Of a stretch of DNA of 46,216 bases, positions 7,795-16,708 are shown in pieces. Both the position numbers and the translations under genes were made by a program. The stretch is from a virus. Under the pieces are notes generated by a model. The model was not told the DNA's origin, did not search any database, and worked only from the letters and a program-made list of their open reading frames with translations. Location of the stretch: the IMG/VR virus record IMGVR_UViG_3300017917_002425, positions 1 to 46,216 of that record. The stretch is one strand, 5' to 3'. How positions within the stretch are numbered: position 1 is the first letter of the stretch; each line of letters begins with the position of its first letter.

Positions 7795-8525
7795 AATCCG
7801 TATCTTCCTCTAAGAGCATTAAAATTTTGTGTGACTTCGGTGGCTGTTAATGCTCGATTGTATACTTTAAACACTGCCCAACGGCCAGCAAGAAAACTTC
7901 CATCGCCAAGATTTGTAGCCGACGGAGCCATTAATCCATAGTAAAGATTAAATCCATTGGCCCAGGGTGTTTGTCTAGTTCCTGTAGTTGTTGCACCAGC
8001 TACAGCATTAAGATAACTCCGAACAGTGGTTCCGTCATAGGTCATTACTGTTTGATTCCAAGTACTGCGATTGTAAGTGCCAGCACTTACTGCCGACAAA
8101 TTCCACATCCGTACATTCATAGTGCCAGAGTCGATTTCCATTTGACTATCATACCAGCCGCCATCTAAAGACGCTGAACCATTTTCAGCTACCATGCCAC
8201 CATTATCAGTGGGAACATAAGTCCACATTTCTAAGGTTGTTGCAGGATTGCTAGGCGAGTTAAACTTTGAAACTAAGTTGCTAGTAAACACATATTGATT
8301 AGAGCCGTTGAAGGTGAAATAACTAGATTGTCCGCTAGATGTATATGTAGGACTATTATATAATGTAGCAGCTCCCAGACCTTGTCCTGATATATCTGTT
8401 ATGCTTGTGCCAGAACCTGAATAACTTGCAGTATTACCTATATCAAGATAATAGACCAATCCTAACGTCACAGCCGGAGCGTCAACTACTGTCACACCGT
8501 TAAGTGTCACACCTTGAATAATCAT
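7791..8525 (-). CDS. LamG/concanavalin-like lectin protein, third tandem copy
   Basis: 244 residues, same architecture as its neighbours: MIIQGVTLNGVTVVD start, LDIGNTASYSGSGTSITDISGQ, a ConA-like middle with TLEMWTYVPTDNGG, and the ending YNRALTATEVTQNFNALRGRYGL. An AGGAGT site and an ATGA overlap (four bases) couple it to the copy before it. Probable virion adhesin; which host ligand it binds cannot be told. Confidence 0.87.
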   Translation of the reverse strand: MIIQGVTLNGVTVVDAPAVTLGLVYYLDIGNTASYSGSGTSITDISGQGLGAATLYNSPTYTSSGQSSYFTFNGSNQYVFTSNLVSKFNSPSNPATTLEMWTYVPTDNGGMVAENGSASLDGGWYDSQMEIDSGTMNVRMWNLSAVSAGTYNRSTWNQTVMTYDGTTVRSYLNAVAGATTTGTRQTPWANGFNLYYGLMAPSATNLGDGSFLAGRWAVFKVYNRALTATEVTQNFNALRGRYGL

Positions 8526-9217
8526 ACTCCGAACACTCCTTTGAGACCATAGTAGTTTTGTTGTATCTGTTCTTGAGTAAGTTTGGTAGTGTAGAGAAAC
8601 ATGTTAGCCACATAACCAAACGGTTGCCCGTTGGGGGTTCCTACACCACCAGTCCAGTCATGAATATTTCCTGCTGCTGTTTGCACTGTGGTACCTACTT
8701 GCTGACCGTTAATATAAAATGTCTGCCCTGCGCTATCACCTGTCACTACCCATTGTGCCCACGTGTTAGCCAACGATGACACATCATTGTATCCGCTAGG
8801 ATAAAATGCATTAGCAGTATTATCATACATGCCTAAACGATTAGAACCCAACTCTATTATTAGTGGATGATCAGCCGGACCAGTCCTGAATAATGTTCGC
8901 CAGGTTGCTGAACTAGAGATCATTCTAGCCCAGGCAATATAAGTAAACCCTGTAGTTGGTAATGTCGGCGATGCTACTGCTGTGCGTATAATGTATGTAC
9001 CGGAACAATCAAAACATTTGACTCCGCTTAATACAGTGTAGGCAGCGGCATTAGATAAGTTCTGTGTGCGACTGTTTCCTGACAAGTCAGTTATAGTAGT
9101 GCCCGATCCAGGATAACTTGAAGCGTTGTTGGCATCGATCCAAATGGCAAGATTGTCGGTAATAATTGATCCATCAACGACTCTTGTTCCGTTGAGCGCA
9201 ACACCTTGTATGATCAT
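8522..9217 (-). CDS. LamG/concanavalin-like lectin protein, second tandem copy
   Basis: 231 residues with the family pattern: MIIQGVALNGTRVVDG, LAIWIDANNASSYPGSGTTI, TDLSGNSRTQNL, and a C-terminal MFLYTTKLTQEQIQQNYYGLKGVFGV. The jelly-roll strand WAQWVVTGDSAGQTFYINGQQVG is typical of LamG sandwiches. It starts immediately after the stop of the upstream copy, with no gap. Confidence 0.87.
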   Translation of the reverse strand: MIIQGVALNGTRVVDGSIITDNLAIWIDANNASSYPGSGTTITDLSGNSRTQNLSNAAAYTVLSGVKCFDCSGTYIIRTAVASPTLPTTGFTYIAWARMISSSATWRTLFRTGPADHPLIIELGSNRLGMYDNTANAFYPSGYNDVSSLANTWAQWVVTGDSAGQTFYINGQQVGTTVQTAAGNIHDWTGGVGTPNGQPFGYVANMFLYTTKLTQEQIQQNYYGLKGVFGV

Positions 9218-9946
9218 TTAAACTCCGTAAACGCCACGCATGGCATTAAAGTTTTGTTTAATCTGTTCGGCTGTAAGTGCAGTGTTGTAAATTAAACATT
9301 GTCCTATTTGTCCATTCATTGGATAACTTCCTGATGCCCCACCTCCTGTAAATGCACTTTTTCCAATCCAGCAGTTTTGATTGTTGGCCAGAAGACCGGT
9401 AGTGGTGTCAGTGGTTGATGTTATTAATACTCCATCAATGTAAAGATATAGTGTATCTGCGGCTACACTACGAACAAACACTCCGTTATGCCATACCCCA
9501 TCGCACATATTGGTGCTATTTACGATTGACGTGCTAGTTGAATTACCATTGATATCGCCAACTAAGCGACCGTCGGATAAATTTAGATAAAATCTATAAT
9601 TCCACGGTGTTCCGGCAGTAGTTTCTTTACTAAACAACATTTGGTAGGTTGATGTAGTTGATGATTTGAACCAAGAACTTAGTGTAAATGTTTCTGAACT
9701 AAGATACTGTCCAGTGTCGATATATCTGTAGTTAGTAGCGCCGTTGAAGCCAAAACTAGGTGCCCGGGCTGTGGAATAGGTTACACCATTTACTAAGGTG
9801 GTAGTATAACGATTAGTGCTTAGATCGTAGGCACTAGTACCAGATCCTGGATAGCTAGAATATTGATCTGGCTCTAACCAAAGCTGTAATCCATTGGTGA
9901 TAATCTGTGGCGGTTGACCCACCATGGCCGCTAATGCACCGGCCAT
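9218..9946 (-). CDS. LamG/concanavalin-like lectin protein, first tandem copy
   Basis: 242 residues. The N-terminus (MAGALAAMVGQPPQIITNG) differs from the MIIQG start of the other three, but LQLWLEPDQYSSYPGSGTSAYDLS, TLYLYIDGVLI and the ending YNTALTAEQIKQNFNAMRGVYGV place it in the same family. Its ATG shares one base with the stop of the giant fibre gene (TAATG). It may be the junction copy that bridges fibre and adhesins; this is inference. Confidence 0.87.
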   Translation of the reverse strand: MAGALAAMVGQPPQIITNGLQLWLEPDQYSSYPGSGTSAYDLSTNRYTTTLVNGVTYSTARAPSFGFNGATNYRYIDTGQYLSSETFTLSSWFKSSTTSTYQMLFSKETTAGTPWNYRFYLNLSDGRLVGDINGNSTSTSIVNSTNMCDGVWHNGVFVRSVAADTLYLYIDGVLITSTTDTTTGLLANNQNCWIGKSAFTGGGASGSYPMNGQIGQCLIYNTALTAEQIKQNFNAMRGVYGV

Positions 9947-12900
9947 TAATAAACTCCTGTGCCGCTGATCACCCAGGTGTTAGCTGCTACTTTCATAACA
10001 GTGGCTAAACCATATGCTCCTACTACTCTATTTCCTGTGGTCGAACTACCGGCTTGATACAAACTAACACCCGCCGCTTGGTTAACCAAGACATTGCCCG
10101 CGGCATTGACCACAATGGTTAATGTAGCACCTGTAGGGAACGCCACTGAACTATTGTCAGGTAGTGTGAGGGCTAAGTTACCAGCTGTAGTTGAATAGTA
10201 ATGACATCCTGCAGCATTAACAGCCGCAGTAGCATTAGCACTAAATGTAATTTGTGGTATATCTCGATATCCGATAGCTGTTGATACACTATTGGCACAG
10301 TTAGCAAGGTCAATGTAGGCGCCTTTGGCATTAGCACTGCCTTCAAAGAATCTGATTCGGTTTTGGTACACATCAATTTTTACAGTGTCCTGCAAAGTAG
10401 TGTTAGCTGCGGGTATTCCTAAGTGTAGTTCGCCGCCTTCATCACCGCCTATGGCAGGCAGAGTCAAGTAACCAGTGTTGTCAAAAGTTGCTGTATAACT
10501 GCCAGCTACCAATGATACATTGGCACTAGTACCAGTTATATTGCCAGTGATGCTAATATTACCGATAAAGTTAGATGCTGTGACATTACCTGCAACGCTA
10601 ATTCCAGTATTACTAATATTAGCAACCAAGGCGCTAGCAGTATTACCGCCGGCAAAAATTTTAACTGTCTTTCCAGCAACTGTAGTTCCGATTACTAAAT
10701 TACCGCCCGATTGACTGGTGTTGCTAATATTACCTTGAGCGTACAAATAAGTATCTGCAGCAAATACAATATTACCTAAACTGTTAGTTGGTGTTCCGTT
10801 GTCATAGCCTGAATTAATAATACCAAAGTCACTGTAGTTAACTGTGTCGTTGCCGTTGTCAGCGGTTAGGATATAGTCAGCTGTGGCATCTGCGCCAGTG
10901 CTCTTGTTTTGGAATGTGATCTGTGTATAGTTGTTGACATTGGCTGTAAATGTTGCTGAACTGTTGCCTAATATAGTTGGGTTCTGACCTGCAACAATAG
11001 CATTTGCACCAGTGGCTGTTTCGCCTAGCGTGGTCAATCTACTATAACCTGTTGAACCGCCTAATGAAAGATTACCGGCTACTGTAAGTGAATTATTACC
11101 AACTAGTGTTAAAACTCTAGCACCGTTAGCGGCTAGTAAATATCCATTGCCACCAATGAGTACACCATTAAGGGCACTGGCTCCGGTGTCTGGTGTTAAT
11201 GAGATTGATCCATTTAAATTAATACTAGAATTACTTGCATTTTGTTTCAAGTAACTTGTGGCATTACCTAAAATAATGTTAGAAGCATTACCTGATGTGA
11301 TATTTCCAGATGATGCGATGTTTGCACTTTGGAATGTGCCGGTGGTAATTAAATTACCGCCTGTGATATTTCCAGCGGCACTAATTAATCCGCCGACTAA
11401 TAAATTACCACTTGAGACATTTCCTGTAGTAGAAATTGTATTGCTACCAATATTGGCCAAATTAGAATTGCCGTAATTTCCGCCTAAACTAACTTGTGTG
11501 CCATTGGCATAATTTACTGTGAATGAATTACCGGGTAGTGTTAAATTACCTGTGTTGTCAAATGTCCAATCATAAGATCCAGCAACAATGTCTACATTTG
11601 TGCCAGCACCAATAAAGTTTCCAGAAGTAATATTACCTGTAGTAGAAATATTATTAGAACCAAATGCTGCTAAAAATGAAGCAACATTCGAATCACTATA
11701 ATTGCCACCTAAACTAACCTGAGTGCCGTTGGCATAGTTAACACTGAATGTGTTGCCCGGTAATGTTAAGTTACCGTCGTTGCCAAAGAACAGATTGCCA
11801 CCATTGGTTTCTAGTCGAATACCATTGCCTAAACTAAATTTGTTGACTATACCTATTTGCTCACCGCCAAATGAGGAACTTGGCAAACTGATATAACCTT
11901 CACCCGAAGATCCACCGTCTATGACTAAAGGTGCATTGTTGTCGCCATTGATATTGCCCGGAACCTGTAAATTTCCATCAGTATTAAATACCCAAGTATT
12001 TCCATTTGATGTAACAAACAGTTGTGGGTCTAAACCCGATCCTACACTAAAGTAGCTGTTTTCGCCGCCTAGAAATAACTGTGAGCTGGAGTTGTCCTGT
12101 ACGCCACCTGCGCGAATATGAATATGATTAGGAGCAGTTGGATCTAATATTAAATAACTGTCATTTACAGTATTGTCTGGAACTAAGTTCATGGTTGTAT
12201 AACCAAAACCGTCGCCTGAACTATTGCCTACCCAGTTAATATGACCATTGTTGTTGGCTGTGACACCTACTAGCATACCGTCGGATGCCAAGTTTAAGTT
12301 ACCAGTACCATCAAACAACCATGTATTAATGCCGCCGTTGGTGCCAATCTCTACATTGCCTGCGTCATTGTGTAGTCGAACATCTTGGACGTTGGCCACA
12401 GAATTTTTTGGAACTGAGAGATATGCGTAACTTTCACCGTTGGGAGAGATAAGAATATTGTCCCAGACATCATCGTTCATGCTTATAACCGAGGCATAGA
12501 AATTCAACGAACCAAGATCAGCTGACTCAGTGGCTGTGATGATGTTGGCTGTGATATTGCCAGGTGCAGTAAGGTTACCGGTAGTGTCAAACGTCCAGTC
12601 AGCACCGCCGGCTGCAATTCTAACATTGCCTTGCTCTTGAACAATACTGAGATCGCTAGGGCTATTGCCAGCTGGTATTTGAACATAAGCAGTTTCGGCT
12701 TCGGCTATGAAACTAAAGTTACTGATTACGACGCCTTGACCATTGGTGTTGTAGATATTGTTGTCGTCAACAGAAAGATTTCCGAGAGTAGTCTGACCGT
12801 TAGCATTGGTTGTTACAACATCATTGCCATCAACTGTAAGAACATTGCCTGCAGTTAAACCGATAGGAACATTGTTCATGTAAATAGTAGCATTACTAAC

Positions 12901-14478
12901 GTAAAGATCCGACCATTGATTGGTTGCATTACCTAAACTATACACATTAGATGTTTTAGGAATAAGATTGCCACCGGCAGTCAAATTACCAGTAGTATCA
13001 AACTTCCATGTGTTGACATTGCCATTAGCAATAGCAGTACCGATTACTAAATTTGCGCTATTTACATACAAATATCCATCATTCGGTCCTACGTCTGTAC
13101 CTAAACTATTTGTTTGTGAACCGTCCCAGTTATTGCTAGCAATACCTAAGTTGATAAAGTTATGTGTATCATCACCGTTGTTAGAAGTAATAATAAAATC
13201 TCCGGATGCCGTCGCTGAATTACTAATATTTTGGAAATTTATTTGGCTATAATCATTTACGTTTCCAGTAAATTGGGCCATAACGGCGCTACCTAAGTCA
13301 GTAAAGCCGGGAGCCCCTACAAACAGTGCATTGGTTCCATTTGCTAGTCCTGCAAAAGAACCAACAGTGACGTACAAGGTTTGTGTTACTTCATTAAAAT
13401 TAAAATCATATGGAGATGCGCCAATTATACCACTACGGTTATATAATACTTGTCCGTTTGCGCCTGGAGAACGAACATTACCAATGAACTCACCAGAAGA
13501 TAAAAAGTCGTGAGCCCCAATGGTATTAAGAGAACTAATATTACCTGGAACACGCATCCAACCATCACTTAAATCAAATGTAAAGTTAGAAGTGCCGCCA
13601 AAAACATTTGCATTATTAAACTGAATAGATGTATTTGTTCCCGCCGGAGTATCGATTCCGTACGGTTGTCCGTTGGCGTAGTTGATGCTCGAGATATTAG
13701 TCGGTAAAGTTATATTACCGGTATGATCAAATGTAAACGTTTTGACATTGGAGCCGGTGTTAGAAGTCTGAAGTAAAAGATTACCATAGGTATTGTATAA
13801 TACTGTAGCATTAGCATCGCCATTAGGAACAATATCTAATCCTGACGTTGAACCCGAAATCAAATCAGCATTGGTAATACTTGGACCATACAAGTCCATG
13901 ATACGGTCATCGGTAAGTATGAGATTACCAGTTTCAAATCCGACGTTGGTAGTCCAAGAATTGTCAGCAGAATTGTACAAGAATGTGGCAATGTTATCGT
14001 TAGCACCGACTGTGATTCCTGACCCGTTGGCTGCATTAGCTGTTCCGGCTGTGTTAGCTAATTGAATAGTTTTAGCATCGGTAATAATATTACCTACTTC
14101 AATAATATTTCCAGTGACACTTAAATTTCCGTTTACTGAGATATCACCAGTGACAGTTAGTGTTCCACCAATGTCAACATATTGAGAATAAAGTGTGTCC
14201 CAGCGACGTGTACTGCTACCTAAATTACGAATACGATTTTGATCCGGAATAACATGTGCATTAGCAATAACTTGACCAATTCCGTTTGGATTTAATATTA
14301 AATTACCGTTGGTATTAGTAGTTAATATGGTATTATTTGCTATACCAATATTGCTATTAACTAGTCCTGTAGCCCAAACTTGGTTAAAATTTAGGTTTAC
14401 ATCGTTAAAAGCGGTGCGTAAAGGGTCGCCTGTGCCGTCGTTTGGTAGTGCGCCAATGTTGATTACATACTGTGTCAT
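9946..14478 (-). CDS. Giant repeat-rich tail-fibre-like protein, 1510 residues
   Basis: The N-terminus INIGALPNDGTGDPLRTAFN matches an N-terminal module found in T4-like fibre proteins and recurs in the 88-residue protein at 36920-37186, suggesting a shared attachment module. The body has dozens of Gly/Asn-rich beta-repeat units such as WTFDTTGNLTAPGNI and NYANGTQVSLGGNY, with no cysteine-rich or enzymatic domain. The C-terminal 90 residues (TLPDNSSVAFPTGATL to NTWVISGTGVY) form a distinct tip. It is the first gene of a five-gene minus-strand operon with the LamG copies. A late-promoter-like element lies 23 bases upstream. Confidence 0.88.
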   Translation of the reverse strand: MTQYVINIGALPNDGTGDPLRTAFNDVNLNFNQVWATGLVNSNIGIANNTILTTNTNGNLILNPNGIGQVIANAHVIPDQNRIRNLGSSTRRWDTLYSQYVDIGGTLTVTGDISVNGNLSVTGNIIEVGNIITDAKTIQLANTAGTANAANGSGITVGANDNIATFLYNSADNSWTTNVGFETGNLILTDDRIMDLYGPSITNADLISGSTSGLDIVPNGDANATVLYNTYGNLLLQTSNTGSNVKTFTFDHTGNITLPTNISSINYANGQPYGIDTPAGTNTSIQFNNANVFGGTSNFTFDLSDGWMRVPGNISSLNTIGAHDFLSSGEFIGNVRSPGANGQVLYNRSGIIGASPYDFNFNEVTQTLYVTVGSFAGLANGTNALFVGAPGFTDLGSAVMAQFTGNVNDYSQINFQNISNSATASGDFIITSNNGDDTHNFINLGIASNNWDGSQTNSLGTDVGPNDGYLYVNSANLVIGTAIANGNVNTWKFDTTGNLTAGGNLIPKTSNVYSLGNATNQWSDLYVSNATIYMNNVPIGLTAGNVLTVDGNDVVTTNANGQTTLGNLSVDDNNIYNTNGQGVVISNFSFIAEAETAYVQIPAGNSPSDLSIVQEQGNVRIAAGGADWTFDTTGNLTAPGNITANIITATESADLGSLNFYASVISMNDDVWDNILISPNGESYAYLSVPKNSVANVQDVRLHNDAGNVEIGTNGGINTWLFDGTGNLNLASDGMLVGVTANNNGHINWVGNSSGDGFGYTTMNLVPDNTVNDSYLILDPTAPNHIHIRAGGVQDNSSSQLFLGGENSYFSVGSGLDPQLFVTSNGNTWVFNTDGNLQVPGNINGDNNAPLVIDGGSSGEGYISLPSSSFGGEQIGIVNKFSLGNGIRLETNGGNLFFGNDGNLTLPGNTFSVNYANGTQVSLGGNYSDSNVASFLAAFGSNNISTTGNITSGNFIGAGTNVDIVAGSYDWTFDNTGNLTLPGNSFTVNYANGTQVSLGGNYGNSNLANIGSNTISTTGNVSSGNLLVGGLISAAGNITGGNLITTGTFQSANIASSGNITSGNASNIILGNATSYLKQNASNSSINLNGSISLTPDTGASALNGVLIGGNGYLLAANGARVLTLVGNNSLTVAGNLSLGGSTGYSRLTTLGETATGANAIVAGQNPTILGNSSATFTANVNNYTQITFQNKSTGADATADYILTADNGNDTVNYSDFGIINSGYDNGTPTNSLGNIVFAADTYLYAQGNISNTSQSGGNLVIGTTVAGKTVKIFAGGNTASALVANISNTGISVAGNVTASNFIGNISITGNITGTSANVSLVAGSYTATFDNTGYLTLPAIGGDEGGELHLGIPAANTTLQDTVKIDVYQNRIRFFEGSANAKGAYIDLANCANSVSTAIGYRDIPQITFSANATAAVNAAGCHYYSTTAGNLALTLPDNSSVAFPTGATLTIVVNAAGNVLVNQAAGVSLYQAGSSTTGNRVVGAYGLATVMKVAANTWVISGTGVY
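11483..11775 (-). repeat. Diverged internal DNA repeat in the fibre gene
   Basis: Two 68-bp units, 11483-11550 and 11708-11775, encode nearly the same peptide (TLPGN-FSVNYANGTQVSLGG). They differ at scattered mostly third-position bases. This indicates an old internal duplication of the fibre shaft, not a recent copy. Confidence 0.7.
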
Positions 14479-14500
14479 GGGTGGATTCAGCCTTTTTTAT

Positions 14501-14508
14501 TATTTATG
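14501..14508 (-). promoter_or_regulatory. T4-late-promoter-like element before the fibre operon
   Basis: Minus-strand CATAAATA ends 23 bases before the fibre ATG and differs from the T4 late consensus TATAAATA at one base. It has no -35, as expected for sliding-clamp-activated late promoters. Confidence 0.45.
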
Positions 14509-14530
14509 GCTAAATGCTTAACCTAAACAG

Positions 14531-14559
14531 TTGACCTGCTGATAAAACTAGCATATACT
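14531..14559 (+). promoter_or_regulatory. Sigma70-like phage promoter (early type)
   Basis: TTGACC (14531-14536), a 17-bp spacer and TATACT (14554-14559). It fires away from the fibre operon, toward the small HTH-like gene. It lies about 25 bp from the divergent late-type element. Confidence 0.82.
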
Positions 14560-14611
14560 ACTAAAACGCTGTAGATTTACAGCCATTGTTAAATTTATGA
14601 AAGGTAATACC

Positions 14612-14878
14612 ATGAAATTGATTAATCCAGAATCTAAAACTTTTAAGGTTTTTTCTGCTTTGCAAGAAGGTCGTACTTTGACTGCTAGCCAAGCTAAGAA
14701 AATGGGCGTAGGCAACTTGTCCGCTGAAGTATCACGCATTCGCCAACACGGTTTTGCTGTTTATGCAAACAGCCGTAAAGCTGGCAACGGTGTTCAAGTT
14801 ACTGAGTATGTACTCGGTAAGCCAAGCCGTAAGATTGTAGCAGCTGGCTACAAAGCTATTGCTGCTGGTTTAGTTTAA
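14612..14878 (+). CDS. Small helix-turn-helix-like protein, 88 residues
   Basis: The ATG at 14612 is preferred over the in-frame ATG at 14597 because AAAGG lies 8 bases before it. The segment RTLTASQAKKMGVGNLSAEVSRIRQHGFAV (about 23-52) has the helix, turn and recognition-helix spacing of a winged helix, followed by a beta wing (VYANSRKAGNGVQVTEYVLG). The role could be DNA binding or transcription control. It is a single-gene unit between a strong promoter and a strong terminator, which suggests high, isolated expression. Confidence 0.75.
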   Translation: MKLINPESKTFKVFSALQEGRTLTASQAKKMGVGNLSAEVSRIRQHGFAVYANSRKAGNGVQVTEYVLGKPSRKIVAAGYKAIAAGLV

Positions 14879-14919
14879 TCCCCACCTAAAATGCCCCGTT
14901 CGGAGGCATATTAAGTAGT

Positions 14920-14950
14920 AGCCCTAAGTGCAATGCTTAGGGCTTTTTCT
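14920..14950 (+). terminator. Rho-independent terminator
   Basis: AGCCCTAAG (14920-14928) pairs perfectly with CTTAGGGCT (14936-14944), with a 7-base loop and a following TTTTCT. It ends the HTH-like gene's transcript. A smaller hairpin with ATGCC/GGCAT arms lies at about 14891-14909. Confidence 0.9.
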
Positions 14951-14954
14951 ATGG

Positions 14955-14983
14955 TTGACCTGAAAATCTATTAATTGTATAAT
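14955..14983 (+). promoter_or_regulatory. Sigma70-like promoter, probably leaderless
   Basis: TTGACC (14955-14960), a 17-bp spacer and TATAAT (14978-14983). The first in-frame ATG is at 14990, just where transcription should start, so the message probably has no 5' leader. Confidence 0.85.
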
Positions 14984-14989
14984 ACTTGT

Positions 14990-15418
14990 ATGCTGAAAAA
15001 ACTCATGCAACGGCTAGGTAGATATCGTGTTATTATGGATAGGGAAGATAACGAGCCCTATCTGGAACGCTATTATATTTTCCTTAAAGACCGCAAATGG
15101 TTTCCGTTTAATGTGTTTATACATAGATTTTTAAAATCAGATCCGGATGATTTACATGATCATCCTTGGCCTTATATGACCATCATACTACGTGGTGGCT
15201 ATTGGGAATATACTCCTGATAGTCCCATTCCAAGTTGGAAAGGTGCAGGACAAATCCGTTTTGGACGCTCAACTGATTATCATAGGATAGAGTTAGAGCC
15301 CGGAGTTGATTGTTGGACTATGTTTTGGCCAGGGCCGCAGACTCGTGAATGGGGTTTTTTAAGAGGCCGCAAGTGGATTCAGCACGAAGAGTATTTTGAA
15401 CAACGTAAAACTAAGTAA
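14990..15418 (+). CDS. Cupin-like protein, 142 residues
   Basis: The ATG at 14990 sits about 7 bases after the -10, so translation is likely leaderless; an upstream in-frame ATG at 14975 lies inside the promoter and cannot be used. The core LHDHPWPYMTIILRGGYWEY resembles cupin motif 1, with His residues placed for metal binding, and YHRIELEPGVDCWTMFW looks like the second cupin strand pair. Cupins include dioxygenases, isomerases and sensors, so the substrate cannot be named. Confidence 0.75.
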   Translation: MLKKLMQRLGRYRVIMDREDNEPYLERYYIFLKDRKWFPFNVFIHRFLKSDPDDLHDHPWPYMTIILRGGYWEYTPDSPIPSWKGAGQIRFGRSTDYHRIELEPGVDCWTMFWPGPQTREWGFLRGRKWIQHEEYFEQRKTK

Positions 15419-15426
15419 GGATATCT

Positions 15427-15942
15427 ATGCCAAATTGGTGTTCCAACCGTGCTCGTATTACAGGACCTGCTCCAGTAATCGAAAAAATTAAAGAAATATT
15501 AGAAAGCGAAGACAAAGAGTTATTAAACTGGATGAGTCCTCGCCCTAAAGCAGAGGAAGATTGGTATAATTGGAATATCCAAAATTGGGGCACCAAGTGG
15601 GACATTTGCGATGCTTATATTGACGATGTCATTGAAGATGATGAAATACAATTTTCTTTCAGCACGGCCTGGGCACCACCAATAGAAGCATTTCATACTT
15701 GGGCAGTAAACGATGGACGTGTGCAGTTTACATTAGAATATTGGGAACCCGGTTGTGCCTTTGTAGGTTCGGCCAACTATGACGGTGAATACTTTGATGA
15801 TGACTATGTTGACTCGGGGACGGATCCAGATGCCTACAAATTAAGGGCCAGTGCAGACTGGGGTTATGAAGAGTGGGAAGAACCCGAACCACTCACAGAA
15901 TGGTATAAACAGGGTGTAGAAGATAAAGGACTAAACAAATGA
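15427..15942 (+). CDS. Api92-like/YubB-type ferredoxin-fold protein
   Basis: 171 residues beginning MPNWCSNRARITGP, the hallmark start of Api92-like (DUF1281/YubB) proteins found on phages and plasmids. It also shares the family's FSTAWAPPIEAFHTWA block and Trp-rich acidic C-terminus. The fold is ferredoxin-like alpha/beta; the function is not known. An AAGGA site precedes the ATG. It overlaps the next gene by four bases. Confidence 0.82.
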   Translation: MPNWCSNRARITGPAPVIEKIKEILESEDKELLNWMSPRPKAEEDWYNWNIQNWGTKWDICDAYIDDVIEDDEIQFSFSTAWAPPIEAFHTWAVNDGRVQFTLEYWEPGCAFVGSANYDGEYFDDDYVDSGTDPDAYKLRASADWGYEEWEEPEPLTEWYKQGVEDKGLNK

Positions 15943-16331
15943 TAGATTTTGGAGCAATCATACTTGGTATTTTAGTAGGCGTAGCTATTGCTATATTGTT
16001 AATTTATTTGTATGTTCGCGGCCTGGTGCGTGAGGTCATGGGCGAACTACAAGAACACTTAGAACGTGCAGAAGCCTCTCTGTTGCCCGTGGTAGTAGAA
16101 CGACACAACGGTGTGATTTTTTGTTATGAGGAGGAAGGTCGTCAGTTTATCTGCCAAGGCAAAGACCTAGCAGAAATTAAAGCGGCAATGAAATTACGCT
16201 TTCCAGAAAAGGTAGCATACCTAGCTGGTGGTGACGATGATTTGGTCAAAGAATTGCGTGAGCAGTTGGTTAAGGAAAAAGTTGAAGGCATATTAGCACA
16301 AGCGGAGGAAGCCAGTGCTAAAGTGGATTAA
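15939..16331 (+). CDS. Single-span membrane protein with coiled-coil tail
   Basis: 130 residues. Residues 7-27 (IILGILVGVAIAILLIYLYV) form a membrane helix; the rest is charged and largely helical, with likely coiled-coil segments around residues 30-48 and 105-128. It is an inner-membrane anchor of unknown role. It starts at an ATGA overlap and overlaps the next gene by 17 bases. Confidence 0.75.
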   Translation: MIDFGAIILGILVGVAIAILLIYLYVRGLVREVMGELQEHLERAEASLLPVVVERHNGVIFCYEEEGRQFICQGKDLAEIKAAMKLRFPEKVAYLAGGDDDLVKELREQLVKEKVEGILAQAEEASAKVD

Positions 16332-16497
16332 GTATTCGGGTGCTAGTATTATCTTTACACTGAACCCTTTACACTGGAGTTTAGTCCCCAAGGCGTATAA
16401 AAGTTTTGACGAGTGGGCTGGTCCTAACGAATGGACCGGGCAAGCAAGTTGGTTGTTTTTAACTATTCGTGTTTGGATTGACGATGGAAGTTGGTGA
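16315..16497 (+). CDS. Small Trp-rich phage protein, 60 residues
   Basis: A GTG start at 16315 inside the end of the preceding gene gives MLKWIKYSGASIIFTLNPLH... ending RVWIDDGSW. The high Trp content and an ending that continues directly into the next overlapping gene support a real coding frame. No family is recognised; it may associate with membrane. Confidence 0.6.
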   Translation: MLKWIKYSGASIIFTLNPLHWSLVPKAYKSFDEWAGPNEWTGQASWLFLTIRVWIDDGSW

Positions 16498-16708
16498 AGT
16501 AAGAATTATTAATGGTCGCCTTAGTTTGATTACCAGCGGCCATCCTTATCCAGTGAATTTTTGGACTTGGCGCACTGTTCGCAAGGATGGAACGCTAGGT
16601 AAAGAATATAAAGGGTATGGCACCTTCAAGATTGGTATGAGTAAACCTATACCACACGAGGTTATTATTAAGGTCAATTCGTTTGATTTATTAAAGGTTA
16701 AGGAATGA
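16484..16708 (+). CDS. Unknown phage protein, 74 residues
   Basis: The ATG at 16484 overlaps the end of the preceding gene. The product MEVGEVRIINGRLSLITSG... is a small basic beta-rich protein. It ends in an overlap with the next ATG. No family is recognised. Confidence 0.65.
   Translation: MEVGEVRIINGRLSLITSGHPYPVNFWTWRTVRKDGTLGKEYKGYGTFKIGMSKPIPHEVIIKVNSFDLLKVKE

Noticed and set aside
9946-14478. Possible CRISPR-like array from recurring short motifs
   Set aside because: The repeats are in coding phase, diverged at third positions and irregularly spaced; they encode fibre shaft repeats.
10520-14521. Several plus-strand open frames rich in Leu, Pro and Val inside the fibre gene
   Set aside because: They are antisense shadows of the Asn/Gly-repeat coding sequence, with no ribosome sites or promoters.
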